From: Pseudoxanthomonas sp. CF125
Lineage (GTDB): Bacteria > Pseudomonadota > Gammaproteobacteria > Xanthomonadales > Xanthomonadaceae
Assembly: GCF_900104085.1 (NCBI RefSeq)
Contig: NZ_FNLD01000001.1
Location: forward strand, 351,048-415,047
DNA length: 64,000 nucleotides
Direction: 5' to 3'
Position numbers and translations under genes: made by a program. Under the pieces are notes generated by a model, which saw only the letters and a list, made by a program, of their open reading frames with translations, did no database searches and was not told where the DNA came from. Below, piece after piece: positions 40,413 to 48,734 of the stretch (position 1 is its first letter; every line of letters begins with the position of its first letter).

Positions 40413-40912
40413 GCGGGGCTGCCGCCGCAATCGAGGTGGGTCAGGTACAGGCGCAGGTCGAACTCCAGTTGATGGTAGTCCGGCGCCATGTGCGCGCATA
40501 GTTGATAGAACGGTTTGTTGTGCTCGCTTTCCTTCAGGTGCGCCAGTTCGTGCGCCACGATCATTTTTAGGAAATCCGCCGGGGCGTCGCGGAAAACGGT
40601 GGCGATGCGGATTTCGCGGCTGGCCTTCAAGCGACTGCCCTGCACGCGCGATACGGTGGTGTGGGTGCCCAGCGCGTGCTTCACCACCTGCAGCTTGCTG
40701 TCGTAGACGACCTTGCTGAGCGGTTCGGCCTTGCGCAAGTAGCGGTCCTTCATTTCCACGGTGTATTCGTACAGCTGGCGGTCGTTGCGCACGGCGTGTC
40801 CCTGGCCGTATTTATCGGCGAGGACCGCGCCCAGCCGGTCCTGCTCGATCATCGCGCGTACCCGCATCTGCAGGTCTTCGGGATATCCAGCCAGGTATTT
40901 GAGCGGTTGCAT
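40409..40912 (-). CDS. YgjP/SprT-like metal-dependent hydrolase
   Basis: A 167-residue protein with the zincin-type motif HELAHLKESEHNKPFYQL, as in the YgjP/WLM metallopeptidase group (some YgjP members are described as UTP pyrophosphatases). A second region, SREIRIATVFRDAPADFLKM, precedes it. ATG 40912 lies in the centre of a perfect palindrome GGTTGCA-TGG-TGCAACC (40905-40921), which could mask the start in the mRNA. Confidence 0.8.
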   Translation of the reverse strand: MQPLKYLAGYPEDLQMRVRAMIEQDRLGAVLADKYGQGHAVRNDRQLYEYTVEMKDRYLRKAEPLSKVVYDSKLQVVKHALGTHTTVSRVQGSRLKASREIRIATVFRDAPADFLKMIVAHELAHLKESEHNKPFYQLCAHMAPDYHQLEFDLRLYLTHLDCGGSPA

Positions 40913-40950
40913 GGTGCAACCATACCGGTTCCCGGCGTTACAGTAAGCCC

Positions 40951-41226
40951 ATGCAGCCGAACGACGATCCGCCGCCGCAGCCTCCCGTAAAACCCGATCC
41001 CGGCGATTGCTGCGGTGGTGGCTGCGTGACCTGCGTTTACGACGCGTACGAAAACGCATTGGAACGCTACGAACAAGCGCTGGCCGCCTGGAAAGCGCGC
41101 CATGGCAGCGCGCAAGAGCGTGCAGAAGCGTGTAGGAGCGACGTGAGTCGCGATGAAGTTCTACCGGTAATGCCTCGTCGCGACTTGCGTCGCTCCTACA
41201 CGATTCTGCGGATTCTCTATGTGTAG
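40951..41226 (+). CDS. Oxidoreductase-like N-terminal domain protein with repeat-derived tail
   Basis: A 91-residue protein. Residues 6-50 are the Oxidored-like (PF09791) segment: PVKPDPGDCCGGGCVTCVYD and YENALERYEQALAAWKARHG. From about residue 60, the frame runs into the family A palindromic repeat at 41131-41202, which encodes ACRSDVSRDEVLPV and RRDLRRSYT. The native end has evidently been replaced by repeat sequence. The last bases overlap the end of the YkgJ gene by 10. Confidence 0.7.
   Translation: MQPNDDPPPQPPVKPDPGDCCGGGCVTCVYDAYENALERYEQALAAWKARHGSAQERAEACRSDVSRDEVLPVMPRRDLRRSYTILRILYV
41131..41202. repeat. Palindromic repeat (family A) fused into a coding region
   Basis: TGTAGGAGCGACGTGAGTCG and its complement flank a loop CTACCGGTAATG. 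The same loop (TTACCGGTAAAG) is found in the copy at 47573-47643. It encodes the C-terminus of the Oxidored-like gene. Confidence 0.85.
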
Positions 41227-41528
41227 CGGTTGCGGTAGATCTCGCGTTCGTCCACGCAGTACTCGCTGCCCATGGCGAACTTGCGGCAGATTCCCGGGCG
41301 CTGGTCGTAGATGCTGCAGCACATGCGCAGCGGGTCGATCGCCACGCACCATCCATCCTCGCCGTGGGCCATGACTTCCACCCCGTGTTCGTTGCGCTCC
41401 ACCAGGTGGCGTGGAACCTGATCCTCCGGCATGACCACCACGGTCAGCCGGCAACAGACCGCATCGCAATGACTGCACGACACCGAGGCGTCGATATCGC
41501 TGTGCAGGTGCAGGGGAATGCTGCTCAT
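41217..41528 (-). CDS. YkgJ-family cysteine cluster protein
   Basis: A 103-residue protein of the YkgJ/Zn-Fe cluster family (PF03692). Cys motifs: CSHCDAVCC near residues 19-26, then RMCCSIYDQRPGICRKFAMG and EYCVDE. Such proteins bind metal through these cysteines. ATG 41528 overlaps the stop of the preceding methyltransferase gene (ATGA), so both form an operon. Confidence 0.88.
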   Translation of the reverse strand: MSSIPLHLHSDIDASVSCSHCDAVCCRLTVVVMPEDQVPRHLVERNEHGVEVMAHGEDGWCVAIDPLRMCCSIYDQRPGICRKFAMGSEYCVDEREIYRNRYT

Positions 41529-42211
41529 TGCAGCGCCGGCACGGCGCTGGCCATTGGAGTGCCGCGGCGGTAGCTGAGCAGGCGGCCGCGAAAGGGCTCG
41601 ATGTCCTTTTCGTTGAAGCGGCTGCGACGCTCGGTGACTTCGTATCCCTGTTCGGCCATGGCGCGGGTGAAGGGCGCGCTGTTGCCGCGGCCAGGATCGG
41701 TGACCAGCAATTCGGCATCGGGATTGGCATGGCGCAGCATCATCGCCGCGATCTGCGCGGCGTGGTCGCGCTCGTAAAGGATATCGCTGCCGATGATCAG
41801 GTCGAAGCTGCCCAGGGTGGCGTCCGGCGTCGTCCAGGGCAGATCGCGGTAAGTCACCGCAGGAAGCTCGTTGAGGCCGGCGTTGTAGGCCAGGAAGGAT
41901 TCGGCCAGAGGGTGGTGGTCGCTGGCCACCACATCGGCGCCGCGTTTGGCCAGCACCAGGCTGGACAGGCCCAGGCCGCAGCCCAGTTCCAGAATGCGCT
42001 TGCCGGCTACATCGAAGCTGCTCATGGCCTCGGCGAGCACGCGGCCGGACGGCCAGACCTGCCCGAACAGGCTCCAGAGCGACGAAGAGATGCCCGCACG
42101 ATGCGCCTGGCCGGTGGGATCGGCGAACTGCTGCAGATCGCTGAGCGCACGGATGCGATAGTCGTGGCCGCCCAGGCGGACGGTAAGCAAGCGGGTGGCA
42201 TAGCCCGGCAT
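41525..42211 (-). CDS. Class I SAM-dependent methyltransferase
   Basis: A 228-residue Rossmann-fold methyltransferase resembling METTL23/FAM86-like enzymes. Motif I: ILELGCGLGLSSLVLAK; motif II: ADVVASDHHPLAE; later SFDLIIGSDILYE. The N-terminal LWSLFGQVWPSGRVLAEAM is typical of this protein-methyltransferase group. Targets unknown. The YkgJ gene follows by an ATGA overlap. Confidence 0.85.
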   Translation of the reverse strand: MPGYATRLLTVRLGGHDYRIRALSDLQQFADPTGQAHRAGISSSLWSLFGQVWPSGRVLAEAMSSFDVAGKRILELGCGLGLSSLVLAKRGADVVASDHHPLAESFLAYNAGLNELPAVTYRDLPWTTPDATLGSFDLIIGSDILYERDHAAQIAAMMLRHANPDAELLVTDPGRGNSAPFTRAMAEQGYEVTERRSRFNEKDIEPFRGRLLSYRRGTPMASAVPALQ

Positions 42212-42482
42212 GGGCGCTCCAGGAATGGCGTCTCGAGTAATCCCGGCAACGGGAAGGAGGCGCGGAGGAAAGGAGCGAAGCGGGCGACTGGAGTACGGCC
42301 GGGCGAGACGCGCGAGTGTGACCCCGACATCCTACGCCAGCCTTCCTGAAGGCCGCCGTCCTGCCTGCGCGGCTGTTTCCGGAGGGCCCGCAATCGCCAG
42401 GCCAGGGGCGGGTCCTGACCGGAGCCGGCGCACCTACCCGTTTTTCTCATCGGGTGTCCCATTGGGTGCACGGGGGATTTGC

Positions 42483-43625
42483 ATGCTGCCAGCGAAACGG
42501 TCGACTTTCTGGATTTACCTCGCTCTTATCGGCACCGTGGCGCTGTGCGTGTGCTTCTACCGGGCCAAGGCGATTCCCGCGCCGGCAGCGTCCGACGGTT
42601 CCGTGTCTCTGGCGGTGCTCGGCGATTCGGACAGCCACGCCTATCACGATTCGGTTTTTTTCCCGGCGGGAAGCGTCAAGCGGGGCGGCGATCATCGTTC
42701 GACCACGTGGCAATGGACCGAGCTGTTGCAACGCCTGCGCGGACGGCAACTGGATCAGGGCGAGTGGGGATTTCACGGCACGCGCGGTGTGGTGGCGCGC
42801 GCGAATCGCTGGCTGGGACGGGAAGGCCGTTCGCCGCCCAAGCAGGATTATCGTTTCAACTTCGCGCTCTCCGGTGCCGATTGCAGCGACCTGCTGGAAG
42901 GTTATTCGCAACAGGCCAGGGCGCTGCTTTCGCTGATGGATCAGGAACCGGCGCGCTGGCGCAATGGGGTGGTGCTGATTCGCATCGGCATCAACAGCTT
43001 CGGCGATGCGCGGGACCTGGAACAACTGGCGCACGACCCTCGGGCGGCGGGCGTGCAGGAGAAGATCGCCGGCTGCGTGCGGGCTATCCGGGATTCGGTG
43101 GCGTTATTGCGCGGGCACCATCCAAAGATCCGCATCGTGCTGGTCGGGATATTCAACAATGCCGATTGGCCGAATTACCTGGACCGCTGGCACGATCCGG
43201 TTCAATTGGCCAATATCGACGAGGGCCTGGATGCATTCGATCGCGCGCTGGCTGGTATGGCGCAAGCCGATCCCGGTATCGCCTTCTTCGATGACCGCGC
43301 CTGGTTCGCGGCACGCTGGGGCTCGCGCGACGGGCAGGGACTGCCTGCCTACCGCGACTTGGTGCTGGGCAACCTGCGGGTGCGCAACACGGCCGGCGAT
43401 GGACCGGAGCATGCGGTGCTTGCCGACGGCCACGCCGGCAGCGCATGGAATGCGGAGTGGGCGCGCGCGCTGGTCGAGCTGATGAACGCACGCTTTCAAC
43501 TGGCAGTCACGCCGATAGCCCGGGCCGAGGTGATCGCCGCGCTCGAGCGGGAAGGGACGCCGGCTTCAGAAGCTCGACAGGCCGGTGGCCTCGGTAAAAC
43601 GATAGCGCCAGTAACGCAGCCGTGA
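42483..43625 (+). CDS. Membrane-anchored SGNH hydrolase
   Basis: A 380-residue protein with an N-terminal signal anchor (residues 10-28, FWIYLALIGTVALCVCFYRA). The SGNH/GDSL motif is VLGDSDSHAYHD with the Ser nucleophile region (normally GDS). Later FNFALSGADCSD (block II Gly), IRIGINSFGDAR (block III Asn) and the late VLADGHAGSAWNAEW with Asp-x-x-His. It would act on sugar esters or lipids outside the inner membrane. ATG 42483 has GGGGGAT upstream. Its 3' end overlaps the convergent phospholipase D gene by 60 bases. The gap 42212-42482 holds no gene I can support. Confidence 0.8.
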   Translation: MLPAKRSTFWIYLALIGTVALCVCFYRAKAIPAPAASDGSVSLAVLGDSDSHAYHDSVFFPAGSVKRGGDHRSTTWQWTELLQRLRGRQLDQGEWGFHGTRGVVARANRWLGREGRSPPKQDYRFNFALSGADCSDLLEGYSQQARALLSLMDQEPARWRNGVVLIRIGINSFGDARDLEQLAHDPRAAGVQEKIAGCVRAIRDSVALLRGHHPKIRIVLVGIFNNADWPNYLDRWHDPVQLANIDEGLDAFDRALAGMAQADPGIAFFDDRAWFAARWGSRDGQGLPAYRDLVLGNLRVRNTAGDGPEHAVLADGHAGSAWNAEWARALVELMNARFQLAVTPIARAEVIAALEREGTPASEARQAGGLGKTIAPVTQP

Positions 43626-45065
43626 ATCATCGGCATAGCGGGCATAGGGCAGGCTGATCCGGCGGCCTTCGGTATTGCTCCAGCTCTGCTCGAAATAGGT
43701 GGCCGCACGGCTCATCGCGGCCGTATCGGCGGCCGCCAGCACGCGTGCGCTGCTTTCCAGGTTGTAGTCGTCCAAATTGCGCCGGGTGTAGTTGGCCGAA
43801 CCCACGATCAATTCCGCTGCGCCGGCGGCGCTGCGCTTGAGCAGGAATTTGGCGTGACATTGCTCGCCATGGGTATCGCACCAGCGCACGGGCACTCCGG
43901 CTTGGTCCAGCTCCAGCGCAACCTGGCGATTGGGGATGCCGTTCTTCTTGCGGCCGAAAGCGTCCTCGTTGGGGTCCAGCAGTACGCGCACCTTCGCGCC
44001 GCGTTGCTGAGCCGCCGCTACCGCCTTCACCAACCCACGGTGGGAGAAATAGAACACCGCGATATCCAGCCGGTCGCCTGGCTTGGCGCTGGCGATGCTG
44101 GCGAGCAACGCATCGCGGATGCGTCCTTCCGTGAGGATCTGCACCCGGCTGCCGTCGGCAGGGCCGGCGGGGAGGGCGGATGGCGCGATCGAAACCAGCG
44201 ATCGCGGCCAGGCCGCGCCGGACATCGCCACCACGGCGCGTTCGCTTCGCAGCAGGTCCAATGCGGCCGGGCCGCGGAACCGCAACGCCACGTTGCCATG
44301 CGCGCTGCTGCCATCGTGCGGGTTGGCGCTGGCCACCAATCCCACCCAATCGCGGCCGGAATCGACCACCAGGGTCTTGCGGTGATTGGCTTTGAGGTTG
44401 AGCAGCGCCAGATAGCTGCGCAGCGTCGCCTCGCCCTGGCCGAACGGGCTGGGCAGCCAGCCGCCGCGGTCGCTGTTTCCCAGCCATCGGCAGCACAGCT
44501 GCCAGAGTCCGGACCACGCAGGGTTGGGCGCGCGGATCCGGTTCAGATCGGTGACCACCGTTTCGATGCCTGCCGCGCGCAAGGCGTCCAAGTGCTTGGA
44601 CGGCATTCCGCCGTACAGCGTGTTGATGGGGTCGGTGATCATGACGACTTGCAAGCCGGGCACCGCCCGCTTGCGTTCGACCAGCGCCCGGGTCAGTTGC
44701 GCGCTCAATGGCCGCAGGCTGGGTGCGGCATCGGCGCCGGCGAAGTCGTTGAACAGGAACATGTCCATCACGACCACGCGTTGCGCCTGTCCGATCAGGC
44801 GCAGGATTTCATCGAACACCTGCTGATCGCTATGGCGCGCGCCGGCCGCATCGACGTAGGTGATATCGGTCAGCAATGCCACGTCGCCGGCGGAGGCGAT
44901 GGGGAAATTCCGTCCGATGCCGGCAGGCAGCGGTTTGTAGACCTGCCAGGCGGCCGAGATCAGATAACAGGCCAACAGCGCCAGCAACAGGCGCTTGCAT
45001 GCGCGCCGGAGACGCCCCTTTGCGGTCCCATGAGAGGAAGCCTTGGTTCCGTCCAAACTATTCAC
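43566..45065 (-). CDS. Phospholipase D-like protein
   Basis: A 499-residue PLD-superfamily protein with an N-terminal membrane anchor (residues 20-43, KRLLLALLACYLISAAWQVY). HKD motif 1 is intact (HRKTLVVDSG), while motif 2 (HAKFLLKRSA) lacks the expected Asp after four residues, so activity is uncertain. Cardiolipin synthase-like or toxin-like functions are possible. Start is GTG 45065; no ATG is suitable. Its end overlaps the SGNH hydrolase gene. Confidence 0.85.
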   Translation of the reverse strand: MNSLDGTKASSHGTAKGRLRRACKRLLLALLACYLISAAWQVYKPLPAGIGRNFPIASAGDVALLTDITYVDAAGARHSDQQVFDEILRLIGQAQRVVVMDMFLFNDFAGADAAPSLRPLSAQLTRALVERKRAVPGLQVVMITDPINTLYGGMPSKHLDALRAAGIETVVTDLNRIRAPNPAWSGLWQLCCRWLGNSDRGGWLPSPFGQGEATLRSYLALLNLKANHRKTLVVDSGRDWVGLVASANPHDGSSAHGNVALRFRGPAALDLLRSERAVVAMSGAAWPRSLVSIAPSALPAGPADGSRVQILTEGRIRDALLASIASAKPGDRLDIAVFYFSHRGLVKAVAAAQQRGAKVRVLLDPNEDAFGRKKNGIPNRQVALELDQAGVPVRWCDTHGEQCHAKFLLKRSAAGAAELIVGSANYTRRNLDDYNLESSARVLAAADTAAMSRAATYFEQSWSNTEGRRISLPYARYADDSRLRYWRYRFTEATGLSSF

Positions 45066-45160
45066 CCCATGGAAATCGATTGCGTGGATGAACGGATGTT
45101 ACGGGATGGCGGGCACTTCCCGTAGGATGGACCCTTATCGAGCCACGGAGGAAACCCCCA

Positions 45161-45505
45161 ATGATCCAGCGATTCGAAATTGGCCCGCGCCTGTCTGAAA
45201 TGGCGATCCACAACGGCACCGTTTACCTGGCCGGCCAGATTGCCGAAGACGCCAGCGTCAACATCCAGGGCCAGACGCGGCAGGTGCTGGAATCCATCGA
45301 CGCCCTGCTGGCGCAGGCCGGCAGCGACAAGAGCAAGATCCTGCACGCGCAGATATTCCTGCCCGACCTGGGCGATTTCGCGGCGATGAACGAGGTCTGG
45401 GAGGCCTGGGTGGTGCCGGGGCATACGCCCACGCGCGCCACTGTGCAGGCCGCGCTGGCCAATCCGAAGTGGAAGATAGAAATCGTGGTGACCGCAGCGG
45501 TCTAG
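45161..45505 (+). CDS. RidA-family enamine/imine deaminase
   Basis: A 114-residue RidA/YjgF-family protein, which hydrolyses reactive enamine/imine intermediates. Typical sequence: YLAGQIAEDASVNIQGQTRQ at the start and ARATVQAALANPKWKIEIVV at the end with the active-site Arg. GGAGGAAACCCCC precedes ATG 45161. Confidence 0.9.
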   Translation: MIQRFEIGPRLSEMAIHNGTVYLAGQIAEDASVNIQGQTRQVLESIDALLAQAGSDKSKILHAQIFLPDLGDFAAMNEVWEAWVVPGHTPTRATVQAALANPKWKIEIVVTAAV

Positions 45506-45565
45506 CCTTCTGGCTCGTTCGGCCGAATCGGCGACGACTAGGCGGCACGACAAGCCCGATTCCAC

Positions 45566-45605
45566 AAAAAGGAAAGGGCGGGTTCCTTCCGGAACACCCG
45601 CCCTT
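45566..45605 (-). terminator. Rho-independent terminator (minus strand)
   Basis: AGGGCGGGT and ACCCGCCCT pair around an inner TCC..GGA stem. The minus-strand side continues into CCTTTCCTTTTTGTGG, a T-rich tail. It follows the small Lys-rich gene ending at 45632. Confidence 0.8.
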
Positions 45606-45631
45606 CGTCCCGCCTTGCTTGCCGGGCGAGA

Positions 45632-45733
45632 TTACTTGTTCTTCTTCTTTTCCTGCTTCTCGGCGCGCTTTTCCTTCAACGTCTTGGTCGGCGCCTTCTT
45701 CTCGCTCTTCTTCTGGTCCATGCCCTTGCTCAT
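45632..45733 (-). CDS. Small Lys-rich protein (33 residues)
   Basis: A very short frame: MSKGMDQKKSEKKAPTKTLK followed by a Lys/Glu/Arg end. More than half the residues are charged. Supported by AAGAGGCTTGT upstream of ATG 45733, a strong terminator right after the stop, and similarity in style to widespread small Lys-rich proteins. It is too short for many gene callers. A role in nucleic-acid or ribosome binding is a guess. Confidence 0.7.
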   Translation of the reverse strand: MSKGMDQKKSEKKAPTKTLKEKRAEKQEKKKNK

Positions 45734-45869
45734 ACAAGCCTCTTCTTTGTCTGCGTTGGTTGGAGGATGGCGGCCGCTTCGGCCATGCCGGTGCGGCGTC
45801 TAGTGTTGTCAGCCCGGCGGCCTTAGTCAATCGTCGGGAAACCCGCAGTGCGGATCGAACAGCAAGTGT

Positions 45870-46580
45870 TCAGAAGCGCTCGCCGACCGGCAGGTAACGC
45901 CACTCGCCGACCGGCATCCTGCTCAGCGCGATGCGGCCGATGCGCAGGCGGCGGATCGACAGCACGTCCAGGCCGACCTGCGCGCACATGTGCCGCAGTT
46001 GCCCGGGCCGTACCGCCTTGATCGCGAAGCGCAGGTTGTTTTCGTTCTGCCAGCTGACCTTGGCGCGGGGCAGGGCGCGGCCCTGGTAAAGCATGCCGTC
46101 GCAAAGTCTGGGCAAGCCGTAGGGAGCCAGTTCGCCTTCCACTTCCACCACGAACTCCTGTTCGATCATGTCCGCGTCCTCGCTCAGCCGGCGCCAGACG
46201 CGTCCGTCCTGACTCAGCACCACCAGCCCGCTGGCCTCGTCGTCCATCGGCATCAGCGGGGTCAGACGCACGAAATGGCGTTTGAGTACCCGTATGTCGG
46301 GGTCGTCGCCGGCGGTGTGCGTGGCGGGGGTGGCGAGTTTCGAAGCGGCATCGAAGGCGATGCCCGCCGGTTTGTGCAGCAGCAAGGTCGCCGGCTCCGC
46401 GGCTTCCAGGTCGGCGTCCGGGTCGATCAAGACGACCTGGGTAGTGATGGGATGTTGCGGGGCGTCGATCACTTCGCCGTCCACGGTCACCCAGCCGCCC
46501 TGGATGTACTGGTCGGCCTCGCGTCGGGAACAACCGGCGAGTTCGGCGACGCGTTTGGCAAGGCGGACGGGTTCGGACAT
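45870..46580 (-). CDS. RluF/RsuA-type pseudouridine synthase
   Basis: A 236-residue pseudouridine synthase with an N-terminal S4 domain (LAKRVAELAGCSRREADQYI, residues 7-60) and the catalytic domain with MPMDDEASGLVVLSQDG, the Asp being the active-site residue. Ends with RHMCAQVGLDVLSIRRLRIG as in the RsuA family. It modifies 23S or 16S rRNA. ATG 46580 begins the S4 domain; upstream codons are not family-like. It diverges from the RIO1-like kinase gene. Confidence 0.88.
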   Translation of the reverse strand: MSEPVRLAKRVAELAGCSRREADQYIQGGWVTVDGEVIDAPQHPITTQVVLIDPDADLEAAEPATLLLHKPAGIAFDAASKLATPATHTAGDDPDIRVLKRHFVRLTPLMPMDDEASGLVVLSQDGRVWRRLSEDADMIEQEFVVEVEGELAPYGLPRLCDGMLYQGRALPRAKVSWQNENNLRFAIKAVRPGQLRHMCAQVGLDVLSIRRLRIGRIALSRMPVGEWRYLPVGERF

Positions 46581-46697
46581 GGAAGGCAAGACGCGGGTGG
46601 GGCGTGCAGTGTAAGCGCTGGCATGCCAACGCAAGGTTTACCCCGATGAAGGCCCCGCGCAGGCACAATGGGCTTCCTTTGCCACCCGCCCCACTGG

Positions 46698-47555
46698 ATG
46701 AAGACCCCGCAAGGCCTGCAAGCGCTGATCGATGACGGCGTGATAGACGAAGTGATGCGCCCGCTGAAGAGCGGCAAAGAGGCGGCCGTCTACGTGGTGC
46801 GTTCCGGCGACGACGTGCGCTGCGCCAAGGTCTACAAGGACATGGCCCAGCGCAGCTTCAAGCAGCGGGTGCAGTACCAGGAAGGGCGCAAGGTACGCGG
46901 CAGCCGCGAGGCGCGGGCCATCGGCAAGGCCAGCAAGTACGGGCGCAAGCAGCAGGAAACGGCCTGGAAGAACACCGAGGTCGACGCGCTCTACCAGCTG
47001 GTCGAGGCCGGCGTGCGCGTGCCGCAGCCGTACGGGTATTTCCATGGTGTGCTGGTGATGGAACTGGTCACCGATGCCGACGGCTTCTCCGCGCCGCGCC
47101 TGGGCGAGCTTGAACTCGAACCCGGCCAGGCCCGCGAGTACCACGCTTTCCTGGTCAAACAGGTGCAGCTGATGCTGTGCATCGGCCTGATCCACGGCGA
47201 TCTTTCGGCCTACAACGTGCTGGTGGGCGCCGAAGGCCCGGTGGTGATCGATTTCCCGCAGGTGGTCAGCGCCGGCGGCAACAACGCCGCACGGGCGATG
47301 CTGCTGCGCGACGTCAACAACCTGACCGCCACGCTGGGCGCGTTCGCACCGGAACTGCTGGACAGCTGGTACGGCGAGGAAATGTGGGCGCTGTTCGAAA
47401 CCGGCGATCTGCTGGCGGACACGCCGTTGACCGGCAAGTTCGTGCACGACGAGCGCAGCGTGGACCTGGATGGCGTACGCGATGCCATCAACGACGCCCG
47501 CGAGGAAGCGCTGATCCGCCAGCAGGGCCGCGAGGCCGCCGCCGAGATGGATTGA
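46698..47555 (+). CDS. RIO1-like serine/threonine kinase
   Basis: A 285-residue RIO1-type protein kinase of the PA4780 group. ATP-binding residues are GKEAAVYVVRSG and CAKVYKDMAQRSFKQR (Lys). The catalytic loop is LIHGDLSAYNVLVG (Asp, Asn) and the metal-binding motif is VVIDFPQVVS (Asp). The C-terminal part ends with an Arg/Glu/Ala-rich helix. Substrate unknown. ATG 46698 begins the known family N-terminus (MKTPQGLQAL). Confidence 0.9.
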   Translation: MKTPQGLQALIDDGVIDEVMRPLKSGKEAAVYVVRSGDDVRCAKVYKDMAQRSFKQRVQYQEGRKVRGSREARAIGKASKYGRKQQETAWKNTEVDALYQLVEAGVRVPQPYGYFHGVLVMELVTDADGFSAPRLGELELEPGQAREYHAFLVKQVQLMLCIGLIHGDLSAYNVLVGAEGPVVIDFPQVVSAGGNNAARAMLLRDVNNLTATLGAFAPELLDSWYGEEMWALFETGDLLADTPLTGKFVHDERSVDLDGVRDAINDAREEALIRQQGREAAAEMD

Positions 47556-47572
47556 TCCCCTTGAATGCTTTT

Positions 47573-47643
47573 GTAGGAGCGGCGTAAGCCGCGATGAGGC
47601 CTTACCGGTAAAGCCGCATCGCGGCTTACGCCGCTCCTACAAA
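47573..47643. repeat. Palindromic repeat (family A), perfect long hairpin
   Basis: TTGTAGGAGCGGCGTAAGCC and its exact complement flank a loop region CCTTACCGGTAAAGCC. The stem is about 25 pairs. It lies between the kinase and DUF1993 genes. Confidence 0.9.
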
Positions 47644-47675
47644 GATCCGACAGATTCTCCAACCCTGGATATCCC

Positions 47676-48185
47676 ATGACCCTTTCGTTGCACGCTGCTT
47701 CCGTACCCGTTTTCCAGCAACTGCTCGGCAGCCTCGACCAGTTGCTGGCCAAAGCCGAGGCGCACGCCGTCGAACACAAGATCGACGCCGACGCTCTGCT
47801 GCAGGCACGGCTGTTCCCCGACATGTTCCCGCTGGCCAAGCAGGTGGTGATCGCCTGCGATTTCGCACGCGGGGTATCCGGTCGCCTGGCGGGCGCCGAA
47901 CTGCCGGTACTCGAAGGCGACAACAAGAACTTCGCCGATCTGCGCGGCCTGATCGCCGCCAGTTTGGATTTCATCGGCGGCCTGGACCCGGCGGCATTTG
48001 AAGCTGCTGGTTCACGTGAAATTGTGCTGCGCCCGGGTACGCCGAAGGAACGCAGGATGGAAGGCCAGCCCTACCTGCTGCACTACGGCCTGCCGCAGTT
48101 CTTCTTCCACGTCACCACCGCCTACGACCTGCTGCGCCACAATGGCGTGGCAGTAGGCAAGCGCGATTACATGGGCGCGTACTGA
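47676..48185 (+). CDS. DUF1993 protein
   Basis: A 169-residue DUF1993 protein: VPVFQQLLGSLDQLLAKAEA, ARLFPDMFPLAKQVVIACDF and the closing PQFFFHVTTAYDLLRHNGVA. The fold is a DinB-like helical bundle of unknown function. ATG 47676 fits the family start. Confidence 0.9.
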   Translation: MTLSLHAASVPVFQQLLGSLDQLLAKAEAHAVEHKIDADALLQARLFPDMFPLAKQVVIACDFARGVSGRLAGAELPVLEGDNKNFADLRGLIAASLDFIGGLDPAAFEAAGSREIVLRPGTPKERRMEGQPYLLHYGLPQFFFHVTTAYDLLRHNGVAVGKRDYMGAY

Positions 48186-48209
48186 GTCCACCGCATAAGG
48201 ATCCAAATA

Positions 48210-48401
48210 ATGACCAGCCGCACCGCAAAACCGTGGGACCGCAAGAATCCGGCCGGGCCCGGCGGACACATCAAGTTGACGCCGGAGCAAGTCGAGCAGG
48301 CCAAAGCCCGTGCCGAAGCAGCCGGACGCGCTTATCCGAATCTGGTCGACAACATGTTCGTGGCCTCGCAATCGCGCAAGCGCGGCGCCAAGAGCAAATG
48401 A
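48210..48401 (+). CDS. Hypothetical small basic protein
   Basis: A 63-residue soluble protein, charged and helical (LTPEQVEQAKARAEAAGRAY), ending in SRKRGAKSK. I do not recognise the family. AAGGATCCAAATA upstream of ATG 48210 and a 24-base gap to DUF1993 and 31 bases to the next gene suggest cotranscription with both. Confidence 0.7.
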   Translation: MTSRTAKPWDRKNPAGPGGHIKLTPEQVEQAKARAEAAGRAYPNLVDNMFVASQSRKRGAKSK

Positions 48402-48432
48402 ATTCCACACAACGCAGCGGCGGAGAAAGCGC

Positions 48433-48585
48433 ATGAGCTGGATCGGAATCGTGCTGGTCGTGGTAGGCATCTACCTGGCGATCAAGGTCGCCGGATTCGC
48501 CCTCAAGTTATTGCTGTGGGTGCTGGTGTTCGGCATCGCCTATTGGTTGCTGGCGCCGGTGTTGGGATTGCCGATTCCGTTCTGA
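48433..48585 (+). CDS. Small two-helix membrane protein
   Basis: A 50-residue hydrophobic protein (SWIGIVLVVVGIYLAIKVAG and LLLWVLVFGIAYWLLAPVLG), probably two short membrane helices. GGAGAAAGCGC precedes ATG 48433. Function unknown. The following stretch to 48734 shows no gene. Confidence 0.65.
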   Translation: MSWIGIVLVVVGIYLAIKVAGFALKLLLWVLVFGIAYWLLAPVLGLPIPF

Positions 48586-48734
48586 ATACATGCTGTTCTG
48601 TCATCAGAATGACGCGGAGTTCTAACCGAATTTCAACACCGCGCTGGATATTCTGTTGCCACGTCCGCGATCGTCGCAGGCAAGGATCTCTCCCTTTGCC
48701 GGGCCATGGCGGACGACCAGATCGAGCAGGCATC

